A stretch of 64,000 nucleotides of DNA from Streptomyces sp. L-9-10. Its GTDB lineage: Bacteria > Actinomycetota > Actinomycetes > Streptomycetales > Streptomycetaceae. Location of the stretch: NCBI RefSeq assembly GCF_004151105.1, contig NZ_PHRF01000120.1:1-64000 (forward strand). The letters run 5' to 3'. The notes beneath the pieces are model-generated. The model searched no databases. It was not told the DNA's origin and saw only the letters and a program-made list of their open reading frames with translations. Position numbers and translations under genes: made by a program. Every line of letters begins with the position of its first letter. The stretch's first letter is position 1. This document shows positions 43,332 to 53,207 of the stretch, piece after piece.

Positions 43332-46300
43332 TCAGGAACAGGGCCGCTGCGACGGGGTTCCCTCCGGCAGCAACTTCCGTTCGGCTTCCGTGTAGTCGCG
43401 ATCCGCGGCGGCGCACAGGGTGCGGAACTGGGCGCCGGGGCTCAGGTCGAAGGTCTGGCGCAGGCGGCCGGTGTCGACGGTCAGGCGATGGCCGCGCACG
43501 AACCCCGAGATCCAGTCCCCGCCCGCGACCGGCAGAGCGCCGACGGCTCCGTCGCCCGTCAGGTCGTAGATCTGGACCTGCTTCTTGTCGAAGAGGTACG
43601 TGACGACGCTGTCGCCGGGGCCGAACCCGATCAGGACGTCGTTGCTCGCGCGGGGCACGCTGCGCGTGTGTCGCTTCCCGCGGTCGACGTCCCACACACT
43701 CACCTGCCCATCGGTGTTCGCCACGGCGAGACGTGAGCCGTCCGCGTCGAAAGCGAGCGCACCGGCCAGGGAGTCGACGCCGAACGGCACATTGACGGCC
43801 GTTCCCGTCAGTGTGTCGACGCGTCGGGGAGTACGGACGTCCCACAGCAGGATCTCGCCGCGCTGGGTTCCCGTCCTGGTGACCGCGGCGACCTGTCCGG
43901 GGTGCCCGGGACGGGCGATGAGCCGGCTCTTCGCGAGGATCTCGCTGGTGAGGCCGGTGCCGGCCCAGTTCGGCGCGGGGTGGACGAGGAAGGGCCGGGT
44001 GCGCACGGCCGCGTCGGCGGCGTCCACGCGGGCGAGCCTGCCGTCCACGGTCAGCAGAGCGATCTCGCTTCCCTCCAGCGCGGCGACACTGTCCACTTCG
44101 CCGCCCCGCAGCTCGTCGACACTGTCGAGTTCCTTCGCCTTCGGCACGATGTCGTCCAGCGGCACGCTGTCGCGCAGGTCCCGCACGGAGTACGACCGGT
44201 GGAGGTTGCCGCTCTCGCCCCACACCACGATCCGCTCCGAGTCGCCCGTCCACGTGGGTATCCAGTCCGCCGGGCCGGCGGGTGGCGGCAGTGACACCGA
44301 CTGGTGGCGGGTTCGGGAGGCGTCGAGCACCTCGAGGCGCCGGTCGGAGACCAGGGCGACGAAGCGCCCGTCCGGCGACACGCTGTACTTTCCCGAGTCG
44401 GCCCGGAACCGTTCGCCGCCCACCGGTTCGGCGCGCACCGCCATCGGTGCAGCAGGGCCTGGCCGGTCTTGGCGGTCCGCCTGGTGTTCCAGGCGGCCAG
44501 GGCGAGCTGCAGCGCGGTGGCGGGGTCGCTGCCCGGCCGGTCCTCGGCGGCCTGGGCGAGCAGGCCCGCGGCCTGGGTGCGCAGTTGGTCCTCGGCCGTC
44601 CTGAGGCTCTGCCAGGTGGAGAGCGCCAGTACGACGGCGAGCACCGTGAGGACGGCCAGCGCCCCGACCGCGGCCTGCCTGAGGCGGGCGCCGCGCCGTG
44701 AGTGGCGGCGGCTGAGCAGGATGTAGCCGCGCTCGGCGGCGGAGATGTCCTCGATGTGCCCGGCCAGCCGGTGGCCGGCCTCGGCGAGGTCCGTTCCGCT
44801 CAACAGGCGTGCGGGTTCGTGGTGTTGTGTCTGCCATCGCTTCAGATCGGTCCGGAGCTGCTCCTGCCAGGAGCGGAAGTCACGGGAGTCGACGAGCCAC
44901 TGCCTCAGGCGTGGCCAGAGCGCCGTCAGCGCCTCGTGCGCCAGGTCGACCATCTCCTCGCGCTCGCCGCCGCCCGGGGCCGGGGAGAGCACGACGAGCT
45001 TGCCGGGGGCCAGCTCCCGTGCCACGTGCAGGAGTTCGGGCGCGAGGTCGGCGGTGCGTGTGGGGCTGCGGGAGAAGGTGTCACCGCCGGCCGGCCGCGC
45101 CAGCTGTACGAACAGCCGCCGGGCACGCTCCTGTTGGTCCCGGGTCAGCTCGGACAGGGCGTCTTCCGCGTAGCCGACGAGGGCGCCCGCGACGCCGCCG
45201 AGGTCTCCGTAGGCGGCGTGGGTGAGCATCGAGCGGGAGCGCCGCTTCCACAACTCGGTCAGGGCGAACTGGACCAGCGGCATCCGGCCGGGCTCGTCGC
45301 CCGCGTCCGCGACGATCCGCTCCGGCAGCCCCGGCTCGAACCACAGCCCCGGCACGGCGTCGACGGGCGCGGTCACCGCCCGTTCCAGGTTGTCGGCCGC
45401 GAGCGGAGCGATGAACTGCACGGCGTCGCTGACGAGGTCGGAGGTGCCGGCCGTCACCAGCACGTCGAGGGAGTCGGGCCGCGTGGTGGCGACGACGCGC
45501 GGCACGGCCGTGCCGTCCTTGCCCGCCAGAGCCGCGAACAGTCCGAACAGACGGCGGACGGCGGCGGGTTCGGCAGCGCCCGCGTACTCCTCGAACTGGT
45601 CGACGAAGATCACGTGTCCGGCGCTCGCTCCCCGGGCGAGGACCCTGCCGCGCAGCTCGGCGGTCACATCGTCGCCGGAATCGAGGAGCCCGGCCAACTC
45701 CTCGGCCTTGACGAGCCGTCCGACCTCGCCGAGGCCCGGCTCCAGGATTCCGGTCAGCGCGCGGGCGAGCACGGCTGCGGCCCGTACCCCGGGCACGGGC
45801 CGCAGCTCGGACACACTCATTCCCTCGGCCCGCAGCAAGGGCAGGACCCCCGCCCGTACGAGGGACGACTTGCCGCATCCGGAGGGCCCCGCCACCAGCG
45901 TCACCGGCCGCCCGCGCACGGCCTTGTGCACGCGGGCGGTATCACTGTCGCGCCCGTGGAAGAACTCCGCGTCGCCCTCCGTGAACGGCGCGAGCCCCTG
46001 GAACGGGCAGACCGGCCGCAGTGTCCGTTCGTCGACCAGCTCGGCCGACGGCAGCAGATACGCGGTGCGCTCGCCCCGGTGTGCGGCGACCGTCATCCCG
46101 ACGACACCGTTCTGCTGGTCGTCCCAGACCGGCGCCCCGCTGAACCCCTCCGCGATGCGCGGCCCCGGCTCCTGGGCCTCCATCTGCACCCAGCCGGAGC
46201 CCTGTCCGGCACGCAGCGTGCCCGAGGCCCATATGCCGTCGTCGGCGCCGGCCGGGTAGCCGAACGCGCGGAACGTGTGCCCCCATACGCCCGTACCGTC

Positions 46301-46618
46301 GACGAGCGGCACCGGCCTGGCGCCCTCGACCGCCACGTCGAGCCGGAGCAGCGCGACATCCGATCCGCCGCTCCGCCAGGACACCACCGTCGCCCGCGCC
46401 CGGGGTCGGCCTCCCAGCAGGGGAAAGTCGAGGTCCACGGGGGTGCCGGGCGCCCGTTCCCCGGCATCCGGCACCCCGAGTGCCCCGGCGACGACATGAG
46501 CGCAGGTGCACAGGACGTCGGGGGCGACGAGGAACCCGGCGCCGATCACCTCACCGGCGGCCGAGAGGATCCTTGCCTGCGACGCGTCAAGGACATCGCT
46601 CCCCCGTAGCGCGACCAT
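43332..46618 (-). pseudogene. Trypsin-like protease / STAND NTPase / beta-propeller protein, split by a frameshift
   Basis: The gene starts at the ATG at 46618 (aaggggg upstream). Residues about 10-190 are a trypsin-like serine protease: His in CTCAHVV, Asp in GSDVALLRLD, Ser in EGFSGAPVWD. Next is a STAND-type NTPase with Walker A GPSGCGKSSLV and Walker B VIFVDQFEEY, then a helical region and a membrane-like segment (GALAVLTVLAVVLAL). The frame is lost near 44450: after AKTGQALLHRW it continues in nonsense to 44051, while another reverse frame from 44444 (MAVRAEPVGG...) to 43332 supplies WD40-like blades (KYSVSPDGRFVALVSDRRLEVLD). One missing base (a C in 'caccgcatg') would restore it. Proteases plus STAND modules are typical of signalling or antiphage/suicide proteins. 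Real mutation versus sequencing error cannot be decided here. Confidence 0.8.
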
Positions 46619-46784
46619 GGTCCCCCTTGCCCGACGTGTCACGTACCACCCGACACGCCAGCATCCCCGGCGCGATCGCCGCGCACAACTCGCCGCGCGG
46701 GGAACCCGGTTGACGCGGATCCCGGGTGATCCCCGCGCCCGGCGTCCTTGTCGGTTCCCGTCGCGGACCTGACCGTCGGTTCGG

Positions 46785-47417
46785 TCAGGTCGCGGCGGTG
46801 GGGGCCACCGGGGCCCTGGAGGCCGCCGGCGGGATCGTCGGCCGCTCGGGCCGGGGCTCGGGGCCGACCAGGCAGTCGAGGGCCTCCTCCACCCCGGACG
46901 CGACCTGGATGACGAAGCGTTCCTCCTGACTGATGAAGCCGTCGGAGACCATGTTGTCCAGGAGCGTGAGCAGCGGATCGAAGAATCCGCCCCGGTTGAC
47001 CAGGACAAGTGGCTTGTGATGGATGCCCAGTTGGTTCCAGGTCGCCACTTCGAGCAGCTCGTCGAGCGTGCCGAGGCCGCCCGGAAGCACCGCGAAGCCG
47101 ACCGCGAGGCGGTACATCAGCGCCTTGCGCTCATGCATCGTCTCCACGACGATCACTTCGGTGCGTGACTCGTCCGGCTGTTCGCGTTCGTACAGCTGAC
47201 GGGGGATCACACCGGTCACCGGCGCCCCGGCGTCCAGCACGGCATCGGCGACCGCGCCCATGATGCCGACACCGCCCGCGCCGTAGACCAGGCCCGTCCC
47301 GCGCTGCGCCAGCGCCTCCCCGAACTCGGTGGCGAGCCTCAGATGCTGGGGGCGGGCGCCCGGCCGGGCGCCGCAGAACACACCGACTCGCTCCACCCGC
47401 GACGCTGGCATGGTCAT
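46785..47417 (-). CDS. LOG family protein (TIGR00730; cytokinin riboside 5'-monophosphate phosphoribohydrolase type)
   Basis: 210 residues from the ATG at 47417 (ggag upstream; an earlier in-frame start at 47468 would overlap the operator). Rossmann-like lysine-decarboxylase-superfamily fold: RVGVFCGARPGARPQHLRLATEFGEALAQRG, GLVYGAGGVGIMGAVADAVL, ETMHERKALMYRLAVGFAVLPGGLGTLDELLEV with the PGGxGTxxE nucleotide/catalytic motif. It hydrolyses nucleoside 5'-monophosphates (AMP or N6-modified AMP) to base and ribose 5-phosphate. A striking inverted repeat lies just upstream. Confidence 0.9.
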   Translation of the reverse strand: MTMPASRVERVGVFCGARPGARPQHLRLATEFGEALAQRGTGLVYGAGGVGIMGAVADAVLDAGAPVTGVIPRQLYEREQPDESRTEVIVVETMHERKALMYRLAVGFAVLPGGLGTLDELLEVATWNQLGIHHKPLVLVNRGGFFDPLLTLLDNMVSDGFISQEERFVIQVASGVEEALDCLVGPEPRPERPTIPPAASRAPVAPTAAT

Positions 47418-47445
47418 ATCCGTCTCCGTCTCTCCAGCCCGGCCT

Positions 47446-47495
47446 GATCGACACTTCCCGATCGACACTTAACGTATCCGAACGGCTACGTTAAG
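47446..47495 (-). promoter_or_regulatory. Inverted repeat CTTAACGTA-N10-TACGTTAAG with direct repeats
   Basis: Perfect 9-base arms at 47468-47476 and 47487-47495 lie 51-78 bases upstream of the LOG-family start. Two direct copies of GATCGACACTT (47446-47456 and 47460-47470) overlap the left arm. It looks like a dimeric regulator site over the promoter. No regulator gene is adjacent. Confidence 0.5.
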
Positions 47496-47775
47496 CGAAG
47501 AGGGCCTTTCTCGCCCCCGCTCACCGACGCCCACCCCAGGGCTGATTAATAGCACTAAACCCCCAAAGGGATTACTTACCGGGTCATGTGGCGCAGGCGA
47601 GGGCATACCGGTGGGGCGAGACGATTGCTGCGGAGTACGGCGGAAGCGGTACGACCCGCCCGCGGCGTGGCGGCGGGACCTCCCCGGCCGCGGTGAGCCC
47701 GGCTCCGCTGCTCTCCCTCTTTACTGCCGGGGCCATGACGGTCCACCGGCCCGGAGCGAGATGTGGAGGCTGTCG
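47496..47775. other. 280-base gap before the PPOX gene
   Basis: An AT-richer patch around 47544-47580 (ctgattaatagcac, then aaacccccaaaggg) probably carries the promoter of the forward operon. A longer in-frame upstream extension of the next gene exists but has no conserved residues. Confidence 0.4.
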
Positions 47776-48246
47776 ATGGTGCCCGCCATGCGGAGTGACG
47801 AACGCGAACGGTTCCTGGCCGACACCCATGTGGGTGTCCTGGGAGTCACCGACCCCCGAGGAGTCAGAGCGCCGCTGCTCGTACCGGTCTGGTACCGGTA
47901 CGAGCCGGGCAAGGACGTCGTGGTACAGACCGGCCGGGCGTCGCTCAAAGCGCGGCTGATGAAGGAGGCCGGGCGGTTCAGTCTGTGCGTCCAGGACGAG
48001 ACCGCCCCCTATCGCTACGTCAGCGTGGAAGGTCCGGTCACCTCCGTCGCCGATCCGATGGACCCGGCGGAGCGCGAGACCATGGCGCATCGCTATCTGG
48101 GGGCCGCCGAGGCACGGGACTACCTCGCGGGGACGCGGGACCAGCTCATCGAGGACATCACGTTCCGGATGCGCCCGGAGCGCTGGCGGAGCGCCGACTT
48201 CGCCGCCTTCGCCGCCGAGTTCGCCGGTGCCGACGGCCCGCGCTGA
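47776..48246 (+). CDS. Pyridoxamine 5'-phosphate oxidase-fold (PPOX/F420-type) protein
   Basis: 156 residues from the ATG at 47776 (ggagg 6 bases ahead; an ATG at 47761 is also possible). Split-barrel flavin/F420-binding fold: FLADTHVGVLGVTDPRGVRAPLLVPVWYRYEPGKDVVVQTGRASLKARLMKEAGRFSLCVQDETAPYRYVSVEGPVTSVAD. It may bind FMN or F420 and reduce or oxidise a small molecule. The gene ends 33 bases before the NRPS gene, so it is probably part of the same transcript and may tailor its product. Confidence 0.85.
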   Translation: MVPAMRSDERERFLADTHVGVLGVTDPRGVRAPLLVPVWYRYEPGKDVVVQTGRASLKARLMKEAGRFSLCVQDETAPYRYVSVEGPVTSVADPMDPAERETMAHRYLGAAEARDYLAGTRDQLIEDITFRMRPERWRSADFAAFAAEFAGADGPR

Positions 48247-48279
48247 TCCGCCCCCGACAGCGCTGGAAGGCAGGACCGC

Positions 48280-51200
48280 ATGACCGACACCGGCCCCCGC
48301 ACGGACGGTATCGACAGCCACCCCGACCCCACGACCGGCCGCGACGGACCGGCCGTCACGCCTCTCCCCCAGGGCTTCGCGCGTCCGCCGAGCCCCGGCC
48401 GTCCACCGGACCTCGGCCGTCGGCCGGACCCCGACCGGGCTCAGGATCCCGGCCGGACACGGGACTCCGGCCCACCGGACCCCGGTTATCCGCGGAACAG
48501 CAGCCTCCCGGAGCTGTTCGAAGCGCGTGCCGGGGCCGCCCCCCAGGCCCCGGCGGCCCGCTACCGGGACCGCGTCATGACGTACGGCCTGCTCAGCACC
48601 GCCTCCGACCGGCTCGCGGCCCGGCTGGTCGCCGCCGGTGTCGGACCGGGCTCGGCGGTGGGGGTGTGCGGCAGCCGCTCGCTGGAGGCGCTGGTCGCGT
48701 TCCTGGGCATCCTCAAGGCCGGTTGCGCGTATGTGCCCCTCGATGAGGACCACCCGCCGGCCCGGCTGCGGGCGATGGCCGAGGACGCGGGCGTCCATGT
48801 CGCGGTCGTCCTGCCGGGCAGCACCCGCCGTATCCGCGGTCTGCACACGCGCGTCGAGCTCGGCCGGGTCACCGGCACCGTTCCGCCGGACGCGCCGGAC
48901 GCACCTGACGCGGCCGATGTCCCGGACACCCCGGACATCCCCCCGCCGCCGTCCCCGGCGGCGACCGACCGCGCCTACGTGATGTTCACCTCCGGCTCCA
49001 CGGGCAGGCCGAAGCCTGTCGCGATCGCGCACCGCGGGGTGGCCCAGTTGGTGCTGTCGGATCCGCGGCTGCCCCCGCCGGGCCCAGGCGACGGAGTGCT
49101 GCACGGCTACGGCCTCTCCTCCGACGCCTCCACGATCGAGATCTGGAGCGGACTGCTCGGCGGCGCCTGTCTCGTCCTGGTGGACCGCGAGGAACTGCTC
49201 GCTCCCGCCGTCCTGGAGGAGCGTTTCCGTACGCACGGTGTGACCGTCGCCTACCTCACCACCAGCGTCTTCCACCATCTGGCCAGGACCCGGCCCGGCG
49301 CCCTGCGCGGACTGCGGTTCGCCTCCGCCGGCGGGGAGGCGATGGATCCCGGCCTCGCCCACGCCGTACAGACCGCCTGCCCCGGCACGACCGTCGTCAA
49401 CTTCTACGGACCCACCGAGAACAGCGTGGTGTCCACCGCGTACTTCCTGCCGAAGCTGACCGGTGACGAGACCCGCGTCCCCATCGGCCGTCCGTTCGCC
49501 ACCTCCACCTGCCGGGTACTGCGCCCGGACGGCACACCCACCGCGCCGGGCGAGGAGGGCGAACTGTACGTCGGCGGGGACGGCCTGGCGCTGGAGTACA
49601 TCGGCGACGCCGAGCTGACGGCGGAACGGTTCGTCAGCTCGCCTGACGTACCGGGCGGCCGGCTGTACCGGACCGGTGACCGCGTCGTATCGGGGACCGA
49701 CGGCCTCCTGGAGTACCGGGGGCGGCTGGACCGGCAGGTCAAAGTGCGCGGCCAGCGCATCGAACTCGACGAGGTCGAGGCGCGGCTGCGCTGCCACTCC
49801 GAGGTCGGCGAGGCCGTCGTGGAACTCCGCGACGGAGTCCTGGCCGCCTATCTCACCCCCGCGCGGCCCGGCGGCACCGTTCCGGTGGACGCGCTGCGGA
49901 CGTACTGCGGACTGTGGCTGCCCGCCCAGGCGGTGCCGACCCTCATCGCGCGGGACCGGTTCCCGGTGACCAGCGGCGGCAAGGTCGACCGCACACGCCT
50001 GCTGGCCGAGTCACGGCACGGCGAGGTGGGCGCGCCGCGCGGGGAGTCACGAGCGGACGGAGAAGTCGGGAAGTCACGAGCGGACGCCGCGAACGGACCG
50101 GGTCGGCGCCGGGAGCCCCGGTCCGGCCCCGGAACGGAGGCGGAGGGTCCGCTGGAGGCGCTGGCCGAGGTGTGGCGGCTGGTGCTGCGCGTACGGCCCG
50201 CGCCCACGGACAGCTTCTTCGCCATCGGGGGCGATTCCCTGCTGGCGGCCGAAGTGGTGGCCCGTACGCTCGCGTTGCTGGATCTCGACGCGGCGCTCGG
50301 CAGCAGCCTTATCCGGGCCCTGCTCACCGACCCGACGCTGGAGGGTTTCGCGGCCGCCGTCGGCGCCCACCTCGGCCGGCCGGCCGGCGCGCCGCGACCG
50401 GACGCCCCGTCGCGGACGCCACGGACGCCAGGGACCCGGCAGGCCCCGGACGCGGAGGTCGACTTCGTACGCGAGACCGCGCTCGGTTTCCCGCTGCCGC
50501 CCGCCGGGACGCCGGTCCCGCGGCCCGGCGAGCCCTCGGACGTCCTGCTCACCGGCGCCAGCGGTTTCGTCGGCGCGTTCCTCCTGGACCGGCTGCTGCG
50601 CGACACGACGGCCCGTATCCACTGCCCGGTACGTGCCTCGGGCGCGGCCCACGCGGAGCGACGCGTCCTGGCCGCGCTCACCCGTTACGGCCTAGGCGCG
50701 GACGACACCGCACGGCGGCGGCTGGTCTGCTTCCCCGCGGACCTCGCGGCTCCCGGACTCGGCCTGTCCCCGGAGCATGCCGCCGGTCTGGCCGGGTGCC
50801 TGGATCTGATCGTGCACAACGGCGCACGGGTCAACTTCCTCTATCCCTACAGCGCCCTGCGGGCCGCCAATGTCGAAGGCACCCGCGAGATCATCGGACT
50901 GGCGGCCCGCCGCCGCGTGCCGGTGCACTTCCTGTCCACGGTGGCGGTCCTCGCCGGCTTCGGCACCGCCGGTGCGCGGGAGGTCGACGAGGACGTGCGG
51001 CTGGACCACGCGGACCGGCTCACCATGGGCTACGCCGAGAGCAAGTGGGTCGCCGAGGGCCTGCTGCGCAACGCGGCGGAGCAGGGGCTTCCGGTCGCCG
51101 TCTACCGTCCGTACGAAGTGACCGGGGACCGGCTGCACGGCGCCTGCAACACGGAGACCGCGATCTGCTCGCTGTTCAAGACCATCGCGGAGACGGGGCT

Positions 51201-51696
51201 CGCCCCCGACATCGCGCTGCCGATGGACTTCGTGCCGGTGGATCATGTGGCGGAGTCCGTGGTGCACATCGCCACCCGGCACCGGGCGAAGGACCGGGTC
51301 TACCACCTCACCAATCCCCGCCCGGCCGTGCTGCGCGACGTACTGGACCGGATGCGCGTGGCGGGATGCGAGCTGCGCATGCTGCCGTACGGGGAGTGGG
51401 TGGGCGAGCTGGTACGTCATGTCGCGCTCCATCCCACCAGCCCCACCGCGCCCTTCGTGTCCCTCTGTGTGGACCGGGCGAACCAGGGCGACATCTCGGT
51501 CAAGGAGATGTATCTGGAGGGCGTCTTTCCCCGGCTGAGCCGCCGTAATACCGAAGCGGCCCTGGCCGGGAGCGGGCTGGACTGTCCGCCGGTGGACGCG
51601 GTGATGCTCGACCGCTATCTGGAGTACTTCTTCACGTCGGGCTATATGACGCGTCCCACGGTCGCACCGGCCGGCGCGGCGGCGGTGGTGACGTAG
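48280..51696 (+). CDS. Single-module NRPS: adenylation-thiolation-thioester reductase (A-T-R)
   Basis: 1138 residues. After a Pro-rich leader, the adenylation domain (about 70-565) has VMFTSGSTGRPKPVAIAHRG (A3), NFYGPTENSV (A5), YRTGD (A7), GRLDRQVKVRGQRIELDE (A8) and TSGGKVDRT (A10). The carrier domain at about 625-695 has FFAIGGDSLLAAE with the phosphopantetheine serine. The terminal reductase (about 745-1130) is an SDR fold: DVLLTGASGFVGAFLLDRLL, STVAV and YAESK. It should activate one amino or carboxylic acid, load it and release it as an aldehyde or alcohol using NADPH. There is no condensation domain, so it makes a monomer or feeds another enzyme. A tentative specificity code read by eye is DAIYAAFVVK, which I do not recognise. 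Confidence 0.92.
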   Translation: MTDTGPRTDGIDSHPDPTTGRDGPAVTPLPQGFARPPSPGRPPDLGRRPDPDRAQDPGRTRDSGPPDPGYPRNSSLPELFEARAGAAPQAPAARYRDRVMTYGLLSTASDRLAARLVAAGVGPGSAVGVCGSRSLEALVAFLGILKAGCAYVPLDEDHPPARLRAMAEDAGVHVAVVLPGSTRRIRGLHTRVELGRVTGTVPPDAPDAPDAADVPDTPDIPPPPSPAATDRAYVMFTSGSTGRPKPVAIAHRGVAQLVLSDPRLPPPGPGDGVLHGYGLSSDASTIEIWSGLLGGACLVLVDREELLAPAVLEERFRTHGVTVAYLTTSVFHHLARTRPGALRGLRFASAGGEAMDPGLAHAVQTACPGTTVVNFYGPTENSVVSTAYFLPKLTGDETRVPIGRPFATSTCRVLRPDGTPTAPGEEGELYVGGDGLALEYIGDAELTAERFVSSPDVPGGRLYRTGDRVVSGTDGLLEYRGRLDRQVKVRGQRIELDEVEARLRCHSEVGEAVVELRDGVLAAYLTPARPGGTVPVDALRTYCGLWLPAQAVPTLIARDRFPVTSGGKVDRTRLLAESRHGEVGAPRGESRADGEVGKSRADAANGPGRRREPRSGPGTEAEGPLEALAEVWRLVLRVRPAPTDSFFAIGGDSLLAAEVVARTLALLDLDAALGSSLIRALLTDPTLEGFAAAVGAHLGRPAGAPRPDAPSRTPRTPGTRQAPDAEVDFVRETALGFPLPPAGTPVPRPGEPSDVLLTGASGFVGAFLLDRLLRDTTARIHCPVRASGAAHAERRVLAALTRYGLGADDTARRRLVCFPADLAAPGLGLSPEHAAGLAGCLDLIVHNGARVNFLYPYSALRAANVEGTREIIGLAARRRVPVHFLSTVAVLAGFGTAGAREVDEDVRLDHADRLTMGYAESKWVAEGLLRNAAEQGLPVAVYRPYEVTGDRLHGACNTETAICSLFKTIAETGLAPDIALPMDFVPVDHVAESVVHIATRHRAKDRVYHLTNPRPAVLRDVLDRMRVAGCELRMLPYGEWVGELVRHVALHPTSPTAPFVSLCVDRANQGDISVKEMYLEGVFPRLSRRNTEAALAGSGLDCPPVDAVMLDRYLEYFFTSGYMTRPTVAPAGAAAVVT

Positions 51697-51790
51697 GCGG
51701 GACAGGGAGTGGGGCGGGGAGCGGAGTGGGGCGGGGGCGCACTCCCCCGCCCCACCCGCGCCACCGCCCGTCGAGCCGGGGTCCGACCCG

Positions 51791-53050
51791 TCACCAGCGC
51801 ACCGGAATCGTCTCCGGGAGCAGTACGGCGTGGTCCTGCCGCCAGCGGATCCGGTCCGGCGCGACGGCCAGCCGCAGCCCGGGGAGGGTGTCGAGCAGGG
51901 CACGCAACGCCACTTCGGTCTGCGCCCGGTTCAGCGCGGCGGCCGGACAGAAATGCCGGCCCTGTCCGAACCGGAGATGCGGCGTCGACGGCCGCCTGTC
52001 GATGTCGAGCCGATCCGGGGAGTCGAAGACGGCGGGGTCGCGGTTGGCGGCGTCGATGGAGATCAGCACCAGCTCACCGGCGCGAACCGGGACTCCCCCG
52101 ATCTCGGCGTCCTCCCGTGCGATACGCGCGATGGAATCGCCCAGCATGACGGACCACCGGTACAGCTCCTCCAGAGTGCCGGGCAGCGCCCGCGGCTCCC
52201 GCCTCAGCCGGGCGGCCAGCTCCGGGTCGCGTGCCAGCACCAGTCCGCAGAGGGCCAGGAAGCCGGCCGGATTCCCGAGTCCCGACACAAAGAGGAACAG
52301 CGCGATCTCCACCATCTCCTGATGGCTCAGCGGATGGCCGGAGGAGCGGTTCAACAGGGCGAGGCGGCCGAGGAGCCCTTCCGTGCCGATGCCCGTCATC
52401 CAGTCGTCGAAGCGCCTCAGCGCCTTGGTCCAGTCGGCGAAGAGGTTCTCGTCGGCCATTTCTCCCGTACTGAGCAGACGGAACCAGCCGGCCAGTTCGG
52501 GGGCCGCCTCGGTGGGCAGTCCGAGCAGTTCGCAGGTCACGTGGGAGGCCCACGGGAGGGCGAAGTCGACCACCAGATCGCCCGGTTCGGCGCTCTCGTC
52601 CGCGTTCCCCTTCCCGTTCCCTCTCCCGCTCCCGTTCCCACTCGCGTTCCCGTTCTCGGCCGCCTTCGCCTTCATCGTGGTGAGCAGCGTGTCGGCGATG
52701 TCGCGTACCCGCTCCAGGGAGACATGCGTCTGCCGGGGCCCCATGCCCTTCACGGCCTCGTCCCGCAGCCCCGCCCGCCGCAGCATGGTCATCGTGCCGA
52801 CGACGCTGAGCGGCGGCGCCGAGCTGTCCTCCTGCGGCATGTCGGGGTCGGCGATCAGACTGCGGCTGAGCCGGGGGTCCTTCAGCGCCTCCCGCGCGGC
52901 GGCGTAGCCGGTCACGAGCCAGCCGCGCGCTCCGGCGTTGGTGACCACACGGGTGACGGACTCCTCCACCACGAATCTGCCCAGCTCACTCGCCAGGGCG
53001 TCGCCGCGGAAGCTGAAGGGATAGTGCGGGATGTCACCGACAAAGCTCAT
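51791..53050 (-). CDS. Cytochrome P450 with Gly/Asn-rich insertion
   Basis: 419 residues from the ATG at 53050 (caggag upstream). Seen: ExxR in EELYRW, heme loop HLRFGQGRHFCPAAAL. The I helix reads LFVSGLGNPAGFL, so the usual acid/Thr proton-relay pair is missing, as in some P450s with substrate-assisted chemistry. Residues about 150-170 hold an inserted GN/GS/GR low-complexity stretch (NASGNGSGRGNGKGN) encoded by a tandem repeat. It is convergent with and adjacent to the A-T-R NRPS (95-base gap), and likely acts on that product. Confidence 0.88.
   Translation of the reverse strand: MSFVGDIPHYPFSFRGDALASELGRFVVEESVTRVVTNAGARGWLVTGYAAAREALKDPRLSRSLIADPDMPQEDSSAPPLSVVGTMTMLRRAGLRDEAVKGMGPRQTHVSLERVRDIADTLLTTMKAKAAENGNASGNGSGRGNGKGNADESAEPGDLVVDFALPWASHVTCELLGLPTEAAPELAGWFRLLSTGEMADENLFADWTKALRRFDDWMTGIGTEGLLGRLALLNRSSGHPLSHQEMVEIALFLFVSGLGNPAGFLALCGLVLARDPELAARLRREPRALPGTLEELYRWSVMLGDSIARIAREDAEIGGVPVRAGELVLISIDAANRDPAVFDSPDRLDIDRRPSTPHLRFGQGRHFCPAAALNRAQTEVALRALLDTLPGLRLAVAPDRIRWRQDHAVLLPETIPVRW
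52601..52660 (-). repeat. In-frame short tandem repeat within the P450 gene
   Basis: Imperfect 6-base units (ttcccg/gttccc and variants) repeated about ten times, coding for Gly-Asn/Gly-Ser dipeptides. The block is absent from normal P450s at this position. Confidence 0.7.
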
Positions 53051-53207
53051 GACCACCGTCTCCTGTTCGCTGGGCGGGCCGGCCGGAGGACGACAGCCCG
53101 AGGAATCCGAAAGGGGCTTTCCGTCATACATTCCCGTGATGGCGGCATACACCCGATATCGGAACAGGAGCGGCGCAAGACCACTCTCAGGGGGAGTGCT
53201 CGTGCGG

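Noticed and set aside
44051..44445. 130-residue tail after the STAND protein frameshift (RCAPNRWAANGSGPTR...)
   Set aside because: Arg/Cys/Ser-rich out-of-frame translation; WD40-like residues are in the neighbouring frame.
47584..49797. 737-codon open frame on the reverse strand across the PPOX and NRPS genes
   Set aside because: Antisense frame kept open by high GC; no domain similarity, while the forward frames hold complete families.
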